Below are positions 35,848-45,479 of a stretch of 64,000 nucleotides of DNA, piece by piece (position 1 is the first letter of the stretch; every line of letters starts with the position of its first letter). This stretch comes from Diphasiastrum complanatum (Eukaryota; Streptophyta; Lycopodiopsida; Lycopodiales; Lycopodiaceae). A model generated the notes under the pieces. The model was not told the DNA's origin. It saw only the letters and a program-made list of their open reading frames with translations, and ran no database searches. The stretch spans positions 36,111-100,110 of the forward strand of contig MU831860.1 in assembly GCA_029204225.1 (NCBI GenBank). Reading direction: 5' to 3'. The position numbers and the translations under genes were made by a program.

Positions 35848-36906
35848 TCACCACCACCTGTAATGTGCAAATGTGCGGTTGACTTCAGCTAACTTATGAA
35901 GATCATCTCTCTTCTTGCGTGCCATCCCAGTCTTTTGAGAAGCATCCAGAATCTCATCACATAAGCACTGACCAACGCTTAAGCTCTTTTTGCTAGAGCG
36001 CCGTTTTACAGCCGCTTCTAACAGCCATCGAAGGGCTAGGGTTTCTTGACGATGCTTAGCTATTGTAGAAGGAACATTGTGAGTGACACCAGCAATTCTG
36101 ACGCGTTTCACTTCACATATAGGTCTCACATTCTCAACAGCTTTATCTAGAATTGTAACTACGTCTCCACGAACAGCAAGATGCTGGAAAGTCTCATACA
36201 CCAGAGCACGTGCTTTTGTCTTCTTGCCGTCAGCCATGCATATATTGACAAACTTTTTGATCATTTGTTTTTGCTTTCCTTGCAAACCCCGAAGAAAACC
36301 CAGATTATCTGCACCTTTATCGTATTTATTTGGCGCGCTTGGAGGTGCAAGAGGGGTAGGCGATGGTAGGAGAAACGCACCCAGCATTGACCTGTTCGGT
36401 GGTGGCTTTGTTTCCAGCTGAGCAGATAGAATTCCTGGAATGAATGAAGGACCAGAAGAAAAGGATCGTATCCCAACAGGCGTACACCCTACCATTTTTG
36501 GTACAGAAAAGAACAGCAGAGAGTCACAAAAACGATCCTCGATACTGTTTCTAAGCTGCTTTCCGCCGAAAATCAAAGGCCTCAAAAAACTATTGTAAGA
36601 GGGTATAATGCCCAGATCTGAGGGCATACCTTCCCTCACAAATGGCCGATCAACCGCTTCCATTTCGCAGACAGTACTCACAGAATCAGAAATGCTACTC
36701 GCTCCATGTTCCTCAACTGTAAAACGGCATGTGCCTGATCCAGGAAGCAGCGATCCAGGCCTTGAGAAAAACCCTAAAAATTCACAAGAAAATTTGTGAA
36801 AATGGAAAAAGGATTGCGGATGAAGGCCCGATCTTCGAGTGGCAGCGTAGGCAGTGGTTTGGGAGTAAAAGAGGACGCATCTGAGAGCAGCTTTGCTGGA
36901 CGACAT
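35848..36906 (-). CDS. RPS7: Mitochondrial ribosomal protein S7 (uS7m), nuclear gene
   Basis: An intact single-exon gene of 352 residues. Residues about 205-352 are the S7 domain: KQKQMIKKFVNICMADGKK, then LDKAVENVRPICEVKRVRIA, GVTHNVP, an ALRWLLEAA helix, ARKKRDDLHKLAEVNRTFAH and the terminal YRWW that typifies plant mitochondrial S7. S7 binds the 3' major domain of small-subunit rRNA and helps form the head of the 30S-type subunit. The first ~200 residues are not S7: Ser/Arg/Phe-rich with few acidic residues at the start and a RSFSSG motif at 147-152, as expected of a mitochondrial presequence plus linker. In many plants this gene is in mtDNA; the nuclear location with a presequence indicates past organelle-to-nucleus transfer. 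The Met at 36906 opens the frame with a basic, hydroxylated stretch suited to targeting. Confidence 0.92.
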   Translation of the reverse strand: MSSSKAALRCVLFYSQTTAYAATRRSGLHPQSFFHFHKFSCEFLGFFSRPGSLLPGSGTCRFTVEEHGASSISDSVSTVCEMEAVDRPFVREGMPSDLGIIPSYNSFLRPLIFGGKQLRNSIEDRFCDSLLFFSVPKMVGCTPVGIRSFSSGPSFIPGILSAQLETKPPPNRSMLGAFLLPSPTPLAPPSAPNKYDKGADNLGFLRGLQGKQKQMIKKFVNICMADGKKTKARALVYETFQHLAVRGDVVTILDKAVENVRPICEVKRVRIAGVTHNVPSTIAKHRQETLALRWLLEAAVKRRSSKKSLSVGQCLCDEILDASQKTGMARKKRDDLHKLAEVNRTFAHYRWW

Positions 36907-37342
36907 TATCTATCTCCGAGGATGATCAAATCCTTGCAGCAACAACAAAAAATTCACAGCTTATGGTGGCAATGCTAATCCGATCCCTTGCTTTTGTCTG
37001 CGCTGCGACACCATAGATCGAGAGCTCACATATCCTTGGCTAGGTTTCAGATATGCTTACCAAATGTTTTGCTTCTCATCACACAACAAACTGTGGACAT
37101 CGAGGAGAGCCCGGCTGGCTGGGTGGCGCAGGCAGGCTATGGCACCGGGGACGGGCAGGGAGGCATGGCGGAGATGGCGCGAGCTGGGCGGGTGGGGCGA
37201 GAATGAGGCTGTTGCTTTTGTAATTTTTGTTAATTTTGCATTGAGAAGGAACGTGTGCGCTCTTACCGATTAAGACCAACAAAGCTACATATAGTAGACT
37301 TTTAGGTTTTTTATAAATGAGAGTGTATTTCGTAATTAGCTT

Positions 37343-37454
37343 TTGGGTTAATAAAGGACACGTGTCGCATTTGCATACGCTTTGAACATTTGTTTGGGTT
37401 AATGAAGGACACGTGTTGCATTTGCATAGGCTCTGAACACAAATGTTCAGAGCC
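37343..37454. promoter_or_regulatory. 51-bp tandem repeat with G-boxes and an inverted repeat
   Basis: Two 51-bp units (about 37343-37393 and 37394-37444) each contain GGACACGTGTYGCATTTGCATA. The CACGTG sites are at 37359-37364 and 37410-37415. The second unit runs into a perfect 11-bp inverted repeat, GGCTCTGAACA / TGTTCAGAGCC (37429-37439 and 37444-37454). It lies about 440-550 bp upstream of the S7m start codon, so an upstream regulatory role is plausible but unproven. Confidence 0.45.
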
Positions 37455-37828
37455 ATAGCGCACAGATGAAGGGCCAAAATGACCAAAACGTTAATTACAC
37501 CTGGTAGCAGGCCGTGAGACCATGTAAAAGGCAGCATTCAACGCACCTCACCGTAGGGTGTCACACTGTTGTAAAGCTACCTTTACAAGCTTTACTTCCG
37601 GCGTTACTGGCGCCAGCAGCGCCCCTGCTGCTCGACGCCACTGTGACCATAATCCAGCTGGCGCCAAGTTCCTATGGCTGAAAATCTTTGATCGGCTCTA
37701 GCGAAGTCCAGAGAGCTCAGATCGATGTGCAATCATCTCACACGATCTAGGCATGATTAAAGGAAGCCTGGGGATCAATAAATTCTAGACAGAGAAAATG
37801 ACTTTCTAGAGAGAGAAAATGTGCTTTA

Positions 37829-37885
37829 CCAGCTTGGGTAGAGTACTTGGTATGAGGGGAGGTGGCGAATCCCACCAATACTATA
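37829..37885 (+). repeat. Weak tRNA-like (SINE-type) sequence
   Basis: CAGCTTGGGTAGAGTA (from 37830) resembles an A box and GGTGGCGAATCCC (37861-37873) a B box, but the spacing is short. Listed only as a candidate. Confidence 0.25.
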
Positions 37886-38162
37886 GGGGAGTGCGGGTTG
37901 TGACTCAGGGCGAGCTCCAACCAAGTCTCAGCCTCCCTTGTTGGAATGTTGTCCTGGCACTCGCCTTGGCATGCCAGCGCCCCGGAGACTAGGGTCGGTC
38001 ACACACTTGAAATGTAACCTTCTCAGATTTATCAATAAAGTGGGATTTTCCTCAAACCGACTCTGATTACCTTCTGGGTTTCAATGTTCGGTAAAAGCGC
38101 CAGTTGTAAGGCCGCTTCCAAATTTTTAAGTTGGCACATAGCTGAGGGTCGTATCCCGGGAC

Positions 38163-38640
38163 GCCAGCGGTATGCCGTCGGGACCATTCGGTCCGTGGCG
38201 CCAGCGGTATGCTGTCGGGACCATTTGGTCCAGGAAATGGTTGTCTCCATATCTGTCGCGGCTTGTGGTTCTGAGTGTTCCTTGCATGAACGTGAATGGG
38301 TTAAGCTCTTGGGGAACGGGCTCTAACCTGTCGGCTGAGTTGGATGGCTTTCTTGGGTGGAAGTTACCACTTTATGGATGTTCAGTCTGGCGTGGCGCCA
38401 GGTTGGCTTCTAGCGCTCGTGACGAAGCTTTCAGTTGGTTAAGTCTGATGTAAGTTAGACCGCTTGCTTGGAATGAATGTTACTCGTTTGTAACGAAGCT
38501 TCGAGTTGGTTAAGTTTGATATACGTCGGGCGGCTTGCTTGGAGGGAAGTCACCCACATCAGGACCCCCGATCTGGCATGGCGCCAGGTTGGATCTCAAT
38601 GTTGGTTTCTGAACTTCCAGTTGGTTAAGTCTGATCGTTG
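38163..38640 (+). repeat. Degenerate direct-repeat region
   Basis: A 37-bp tandem duplication starts at 38163 and 38200 (GCCAGCGGTATGCYGTCGGG). It is followed by three diverged copies of AGTTGGTTAAGTYTGAT (38433, 38504, 38619) and two of GGCGCCAGGTTGG. TGGCGCC resembles the start of the PBS used by some Tat/Athila gypsy elements, and a weak gag-like coiled segment follows at 38657-39050, so this may be a decayed gypsy 5' end. Confidence 0.4.
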
Positions 38641-38656
38641 TTGACGAGTTGGCGGC

Positions 38657-39050
38657 TTGTATGTCAAGTGGGTCGAACAAATGCTCATCATCTGGTTTTT
38701 AGTCGGCCTTCCAAGATGGATCAGACACGAGCTCAAATCCAATGATGAATATACGAGCCTAAAGTTAGCTATGTCTAATGCCACCAAGAAAGAAGATGAA
38801 GGATCAGATGATGATGAATCTAGGGAAAGGAGAACACCCCATGCTCATGTCCATGAGTCGAAGCCGATCGAGGATACCCAAGATCCAAGATCAGCTTTGG
38901 AAATCCCAATTGGAGTTGCTTAGTAAGCAATACCAACTACAGATGGAAAAACTCACCAATGAGTTTCAAAATACCTTGAAGTCTATCCAAGGCAATATGT
39001 CTGGTCAATCAAACCATGCACAGGAACCTTATAGACGAAAATCCATATGA
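38657..39050 (+). pseudogene. Possible decayed gag-like fragment
   Basis: Two overlapping open stretches in different frames. One is acidic (EDEGSDDDESRERR); the other ends with a heptad-rich segment QLELLSKQYQLQMEKLTNEF. No diagnostic domain. The position after LTR-like repeats suggests a gypsy gag N-terminus, but this is weak. Confidence 0.25.
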
Positions 39051-39884
39051 TGCGGCAAAAGTTGAAGGCTGGGAAGCTAAGTCGTGGTTCCCAGCTCCCT
39101 TTGGGATGCCTGCGCTACACACGCCTGCTACCTAGTTCATATTAGGTGGCTTTGTTTTCTCATTTAGTAGCTAATCAACAATTGGACAAAACCTCTATAT
39201 GATTGTGTCATCCTCACCCTTTTGTGTTCTTACAAATGAATCCATCATTGTTATTGTAGAATGTTATATAAAAGTGCAAACTTGATTGACCCATCACTAT
39301 TTCAAAATGTGATTACAAACTTAGCAAAGAATAATTTCCATTTTCCAAAGTAGACAACTTAAGTCTTGAGTGATTTTTTACTTGAACTCATCCTTCGTCT
39401 ATTTTGGTATTCAATCTTTTAGTTTTACTCAAAAATGGTGATGCTTTTTGAACGTTTGGTATACTTTCAATTAACATCTCAATTTGTTTCAAACAATCTC
39501 AGACCTAACTTTTCTATCTTGAAACATTGGACTTCTTGCTGACACTTATTGTCCTTGTCATCTTTTGATGAATATGAATATGAATACGAATAAATATTTT
39601 ATCTTGTGTATCATAGTTCATGCTTGCTTGTATTTAGATCTTTCACCTTTCACTTTTTACACAAAAGTTTTCAAACATGTAGAATCCTTAAATATATTCA
39701 TTTATAGACCTTTCATTATCGATCTTGGTGTTTTGCTCAAAACATCAAGGCATTTTGGACATTTGGTATATTTTCTATTTACATTACTTCTTGTTGAAAT
39801 TTATTGGCATTAATCGTCGTATTGGATGGATATAATTTTTTTTTTCGTGTATATCATAGTTTGTGCTTTTATACTTTTCCTATC

Positions 39885-39887
<3 letters not shown>

Positions 39888-39946
<59 letters not shown>

Positions 39947-40059
39947 TGCATTTGTATGTACACACACATATATATATACATATATGTATACACACATGTG
40001 TGTGTATGTACACACACATATATACATATATGTATACCTATATAATATGTACACATATA

Positions 40060-40090
<31 letters not shown>

Positions 40091-40098
40091 TTGTGTGT
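39888..40098. repeat. Compound (CA)n...(TG)n palindromic microsatellite
   Basis: A CA run of about 56 bp (39888-39943) is followed by about 110 bp of mixed ACACATATATGTATACAC-type units and then a TG run (40066-40098). The two ends are complementary, so the whole 210 bp can fold back. Confidence 0.9.
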
Positions 40099-40729
40099 AA
40101 GAGAGAGAGGTGAACCATTAATATCTCATAAAATATATATGAGCCAAAACTATTATTTATCATACATACTAGGTAACTAGAATCGAAGTCCAGCCTTATA
40201 GACTCGTCATTTGTGTGTATTTTCTATAATGTTAATTGAAGACTTCAACTTTGTAATGTCCTATAATGCATTGAACATGTATTTTGTTCTTGGAACTTCA
40301 TCCAATTTTAAAATGATATAACTTGCAAGGAATATATAACATCATTACAATGTTTCATGTCTTGGTGACTATAATAATTGGGAATCATTGAATCATAAAT
40401 GATAAATGAAAACATATTTTAACTGTTTATAGTTGACAACTAACTTTATTATATTTATATATAATGACGTCTTTTCAAGTACCAATATTTTTTGGAATTG
40501 TTTGGGTTTTTTTTTTTTAATGTTATAACCATTTGAGCCACATGAAGCGAATAGATCTATATAGAATGATTCTAAATTATTTGCAATCTTTTTGTCACAA
40601 GTAGTACACATTGTAGATATAATAAAATCAGTTTTAAAAGGAGCATATAGAGATGCATCTGCCAACATTTTTTAAGGAGGGTTTTCATAGTGTTGGTGAT
40701 ATCTTTTCGTCAGTGATGTTGTTTGTCCA

Positions 40730-41030
40730 ATGTTCCAAAGTGAACTTGGTTTTCCAAAGCCAACTGTCTATTCACCAACAATATTGACATCAAAAGGTGG
40801 ACATAATATTGATGGAGAGACATTAATCAGTGAAGACAAAGTCGAATGTGTAAGTTTTTGTCTCTTATCAAGTACTAGTAGATTGGTTATGTCAGTATAT
40901 ATATTGGAGCTTACTTTGTTTTTTATCATTTCAGGAAACAATTTTTCTTGATATTTTGCAATTCGTCGAGGAGGGCAGAGATCTTCTGCTGGAGAATTTT
41001 CAAGAGATCATGCACGGGGGCACTATCTGA
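40730..41030 (+). CDS. Putative small two-exon gene, unknown
   Basis: Exon 1 from ATG 40730 reads MFQSELGFPKPTVYS and ends DKVEC at 40849. An intron 40850-40934 (85 bp) has GTAAGT and TTTCAG borders. Exon 2 reads ETIFLDILQFVEEGRDLLLE and ends with TGA at 41028-41030, giving about 71 residues. The phase-0 splice is consistent. A similar-looking reading continues past the stop (IAHSKFHQHGETMIMAIKAL, about 41060-41150), so it could be part of a larger decayed gene. It converges on the transposase-like gene at 41369, so it may belong to the same element. No family recognised. Confidence 0.3.
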
Positions 41031-41368
41031 AGTCCTTCAAGAATAATGAGATAAGTATTGCCCATTCAAAGTTTCATCAACATGGTGAAACTATGATTAT
41101 GGCAATCAAGGCATTGTCTCATTTTCTTGGAGGACATAATTTCAATAAGGTGCATAAAATAATTTTTGTAAAAAAAACCTATTGCGATTAAAATTTTAGG
41201 ATATGGACCAGTGAATTCCATGCCCAGATCATCTCATTTTGCAGTGTATGCTGCTTACGTTGATCTGAGTAAGCATGAAGACTATGAGCTATTGGATCCA
41301 TACAAAAGAAAAAAATAATTGCATGATTCTAAGTTGCAAGTTTCATTGGAAAAAATATCGGAAGCAGA

Positions 41369-42602
41369 TTAGATACTGCTGAATTGTACTTTGTGAATAT
41401 TTTTATTTAATATACAAAATTTTATTGTGTGTCTATAGCCTACTGGCTTGTATAAATTTGCATGCTTTTTGAAATTTTTTATAATCCCTCGATTTTGTAT
41501 TATGATGAATTTGGATTCTTCTGTAAAACCATTGGAAAAGTTGCAGTATATAGTTTTTTTTGTGCTAGTCCCACCATGTTGTGTACTTTTATGAAATGCC
41601 GCTCTTGCTTGCCAATGAGATTTTTCCATTCCTTGCGATGACCATATGCTAAGACTTCCACTATTTCTTGCAAAGAATGTCGAATGATGTCGTAATATGT
41701 GCTGCATGTCATAAAAACATAATCCAAATCAGTACCAAAAGTATCTAATTTAATTGCACATATTTGTCTATCGTAGTGTAAAATCAAAATCTTACCATAT
41801 AATGTGTTATATGATCAACACCCCATGCAATTTGAACTGCATCCACAAATTCATTGGTTGTTTTCTGTATCATTTGAACATCAGTATTTGAAAATTTATC
41901 TTTTCTCAAGTATTTCTCCATGTTGTCTAACTTTTTCCAAACTTCTACTTTGTGTATACGAGTAGAACCTTCTTCTTCGAAATCTTGAGTTGCTACAATA
42001 AATTCTTTCCAAACCGTGTATTGAACCTTAGATTGTTTGCCAAAATAATTTGATAAAAATCTTCGAGCTTTAGATCCTCCAATGCTCGGCTTGCATGGAA
42101 TATTTCGTCCTTTACCTGATAGATTGTCATCTTGTTTTATTTTAATGTGGCCTTTATGTAAGCCTGCTTTGGACAACACATCCTCTAATCTGGAAATAGC
42201 TTCCTTCGCAGAGGCCTCTGGCTTGGAATTCCATGCAAACAAGATGTGAAGATATATTACTTTTTCTATAATACGCACCTCCACATGCAATGTACAGATA
42301 TGAACATTTTGTAGAGGAATCGATAGTATAGGTTTCCAATTAGGATCTTCTTGATCTCTTGATATTCCTATACTCCTTGTCATGTCTTTTGCTATTTTCA
42401 TGCAGTATAAACAAGGGTGTTTAGAGTTAGCGCCATGAGATACATTGAACATACATTTTAATGTCTTCAGATCTCCTGCTAAATGCCATTCAATGTTGAA
42501 AGTGCCAATTCTAGGAATATTGAGTGGAACTCCCTCCATTGACATGTCATTAGTCGTATATCTTCTATTAAAATATTTGTATGAGTTGTGTAACTTTTGA
42601 TA
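41369..42602 (-). CDS. DDE-transposase-like gene, copy A (two visible exons)
   Basis: Visible exon a is 42602-41796; its first in-frame Met is at 42545, but the 5' part is missing or lies in an unseen exon. A 94-bp intron (41795-41702, GTAAG...GCAG, phase 0) follows, then exon b, 41701-41369. From the Met at 42545: NIEWHLAGDLKTLKCMF with Asp25 (codon 42473-42471), HPCLYCM with Cys45/Cys48, IPLQNVHICTLHVEVRIIEK with His87, and GVDHITHYM at the splice. Exon b reads HILRHHSTFF, then SIWSSQGMEKSHWQARAAFH with Glu at 41626-41624. Asp ... CxxC ... LH ... Glu is the order of second acidic residue, zinc-binding insertion and final Glu in RNase-H-fold transposases of the RAG1/Transib type and related uncharacterised animal ORFs. 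A homologue lies at 49.9-51.55 kb. The downstream frame is open to a stop at 41369. Whether the 5' part survives is unclear, so activity is doubtful. Confidence 0.6.
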
Positions 42603-43639
42603 TTATAATGCATTTTTTTCAACGTTATGTTTGTGTCACCTCCGTAGTGCCAAGTTTTTTATGTAAATGATAAACTTCAGATAGTTTTGGAATAATCTCG
42701 TGAAAATTGCCACATGATTGAAAAATCCAATGGAAAGTGGGTGGGGCATTGGTGACCATGGCTAATTGTTTGTGCTAGACATCTCATGAGATAAATCTCT
42801 CATCTATGTCGTCTATTGTTATCTCATCTAAGCTCTAAATTTATGTACAACACATTGTTACTCTATTAGTCGTTAGTCTTTGGGCTGACTGTACAATGAG
42901 GTGGGCGTAAAGTCCCTAACAATAGTAAAAACATTAGTCGTTGAGACATGAAGAGTAGCAATTGGTTCAAATGTCACCTAAACATTGTCGAGCAACAAAG
43001 ATCCAATGCTTTCAAAGGCTCTTTGGGCACATTTATTTCAACTAGAAGGCAACGCATTTTTCCTATCCAAGGACCCTCGCTTTTGTAGGAGGATTTCTAG
43101 TGCGTTTTTGAAGCTTTTTTGGATCATTTTCAAAAGTCTAGTGTTCACAAATTCTAGTCCATTAGCACATTTTTTGGGCTAAAACTATTACACATCTCAA
43201 TGTATCTCAAACTGGATCTCCTTTCATTTTTCAATATATATTTAAGGTTGTAAAATAACACTCAATTGTGCTAAATTACCCAAAGGAAAGGATTCCCATT
43301 TGCCACGTGGCGCATTTGTAGTGGTCAGTCAAAGTCAAACCTGCCTATTATGCTTCGTAATGTAGTTGTGAAAATTCCAGATATCCATTACGCAATGGAA
43401 GGAGCCGGACACAACCCATTCTGCCCGGTTCGACTTTCCAAAAAACTTTAGGCTCGATCCATTCGGGCCTCGCCCAAATTTTTTTGAAAATCCTTATCAG
43501 GCAGAATGGCCTGTGCCTGGCTCCTTCCATAATACCTAAAACCTACTATTTTGGGAACCCGACTTTCCCTCTTAAATCCCTACAAATTTGCTTACATAAG
43601 ATATGTCAAATGTTTAAAGATAATTAAATTACGTAACAA

Positions 43640-44215
43640 CCTCCATATTTTTTCAGAGTGCATTTTGAGGAAACCTTAAATGGCACAATATTACACCTAA
43701 AATTATTATTACATGAATTTTTGGAGTAATTTGTAAGGTACTATTACTATTTTTAGATAGTTCCAAAAGCACATTACAATGTGTAAGGTAATCTTGCTAT
43801 TTTTTGGAAAGTTGTAATATTGTAGCTATCACTATTTATAAAAAAACATGATTTAAGTCTAAATCGCATACTTTTTATTTTTAGAAAGTCACAGGTACGC
43901 TCATCACTATTTTTTTAAAAAAAAGTCTGTTGGTTATTACGGAAGGGGAAGGCCCCCGGCGCGGGGGCCTTCCCCTATACTTAAAGCACTCCAAAAAATT
44001 TTGCTTTGTATTTTGACATAACCTTAAATGGAAGAATATGACAGCCGTAACAACTTCATACATCGGAGGAACCTTACACTCTTATAAAATTGTTTTAAGA
44101 GAGGTAAAAAAAAATGAGAGATGTGTCTATCAACAGTAAATTTTTTTACCTATTGTTGAAAAAATTTCACTTATGGTAACCCAAAAGTTATTACCCTCTC
44201 TTGTAAATTTTCTGT
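43640..44215. repeat. Foldback-centred interspersed repeat, copy 2
   Basis: Matches the repeat at 27735-28390 along both AT-rich flanks. The centre (about 43937-43980) is a simple foldback: AAGGGGAAGGCCCCCG, a 3-bp loop, and the complementary arm CGGGGGCCTTCCCCTA. It lacks the nested inner hairpin of copy 1. The two flanks also share a direct repeat around TTTTGA...AACCTTAAATGG. Confidence 0.7.
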
Positions 44216-44472
44216 GTATGGATATAACATCCTGTAGCATCTACAAGCTCTCCTGTAACTCTCTTGACAGTAGTATACAAGCTCTCTTCGGTCTGATACT
44301 CTGAAAGAACATGGTACATTAGCAAGGCGTCTATCCCTCCAGCTGCTCTGCAGCAGCGATTCTGTGGCTTGCTGGATTTGAATGTGGAGGTCAGTGACAT
44401 CAATAAGAACAGAATATGAGCATTAAAGATAACAGATGACCCATTGTTTAATCCACTATGATCGAAAGCCAA
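44191..44472 (-). pseudogene. Unidentified coding-like fragment
   Basis: A 93-codon open stretch; a possible acceptor (TTTCAG) precedes EYQTEESLYTTVKRVTGELV, then DATGCYIH. The sequence looks like a real exon by composition, but I do not recognise the family. Its end touches the foldback repeat at about 44200, which may have disrupted it. Confidence 0.25.
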
Positions 44473-44843
44473 ACAATACCTTCACAAGGTTCTTCCAGAA
44501 AGGGAAGTAAGTACGTACTCCCAGTTGTATTCTGATTATTCTATCACATGAGGAAAAACCGCAGCAGTTTCATGTGATCGCTTAAATCACATCACAACAA
44601 AACTTCAAAAGGCATGAATGCAGATAAAAAGCTAATTGAAGACAAAATGCCCATTTCACCACCTCAACACAAATTTGAAAAGCTCATCCTCCAACGCTGG
44701 CTAGATGACCAAGGGGATGATGCAGATTTGTGCTTGCGTAAACAAGTGAGAAGATGAAAACTAAGCGAATTTCCAGACAATGATAACAAATTTCTGCAAA
44801 ATCAAATATTAAGATCCACAGAGAAGCCAATCAAGCGATTCTA

Positions 44844-44916
44844 CGATCGCGATGGGACTCGAACCCACAATCTCCCGCTCCGGAGGCGAGCGCCTTATCC
44901 ATTAGGCCACGCGATC
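44844..44916 (-). tRNA. tRNA-Arg (anticodon CCG)
   Basis: A 73-nt cloverleaf on the minus strand. Acceptor stem GATCGCG pairs with CGCGATC, with G as discriminator. The D-arm contains GGCCTAATGGATAAGGC, which fits the A box. Anticodon stem CTCGC/GCGGG encloses loop CTCCGGA, giving CCG (reads CGG, Arg). T-arm GTGGG-TTCGAGT-CCCAT fits the B box. No intron and no encoded CCA. A typical nuclear Pol III gene; a short T run lies some 40 bp downstream. Confidence 0.95.
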
Positions 44917-45226
44917 TTCGATATCGTGTTGTATGATGTGTAAATCAATTCACGTTACTTGTACAAGCTATTCTTGATGGCACATTGCCTTCCTTTTACT
45001 ATTCGATTTCTACGTGTTTTCCTCTCCAACCTTTTCAAGCCCTTTACAAGAAAAACAAGAACGGTAGTACGCAATGGCAATTACCATAAATATTTTGGAA
45101 CCTGGCAGCAGCGAGTGGCGGAGGCCATGAGCTACTCGGGGAACATATTATTTGTGGTAATGGTTTGACCAATCGACCATTACCGTACGTAACTGTCATT
45201 CGGTAAATTTACATATATATTTTTTA

Positions 45227-45229
<3 letters not shown>

Positions 45230-45268
<39 letters not shown>

Positions 45269-45321
45269 CACGCGCTATACAGCCTCTTTCTCGTGCGTCT
45301 CTCTCTCACTCGCTCATGCGT

Positions 45322-45365
<44 letters not shown>
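45230..45365. repeat. (CT)n microsatellite pair
   Basis: CT runs at 45230-45265 and 45325-45365, separated by CT-rich DNA with CGCACACGCGC and CGTGCGTCTC segments. CT-rich sequence continues to about 45415. Confidence 0.95.
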
Positions 45366-45368
<3 letters not shown>

Positions 45369-45479
45369 AGACAATACTCTCTCTCTTTCCGTGTGACATT
45401 CTCTCTCTCATGCTACGCGACCACTCTCTGTTGTGCGCAGTACAGTTTTTATGTGTATGCAGATTGTTTTTGTTAATAA

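Noticed and set aside
37079-37537. 152-codon open stretch on the minus strand
   Set aside because: It crosses the tandem G-box repeat and a GC-rich block, has a biased Pro/Cys/Leu composition and no domain. It is more likely the S7m promoter region than a gene.
39804-40113. Several open stretches of His-Thr and Val-Cys repeats
   Set aside because: They are translations of the CA/TG microsatellite.
41500-41787. 95-codon frame in the 3' part of transposase copy A
   Set aside because: It reads through the intron in a different frame from the conserved HILRHH...QGMEKSH exon. The spliced reading fits copy B and the expected motif order.
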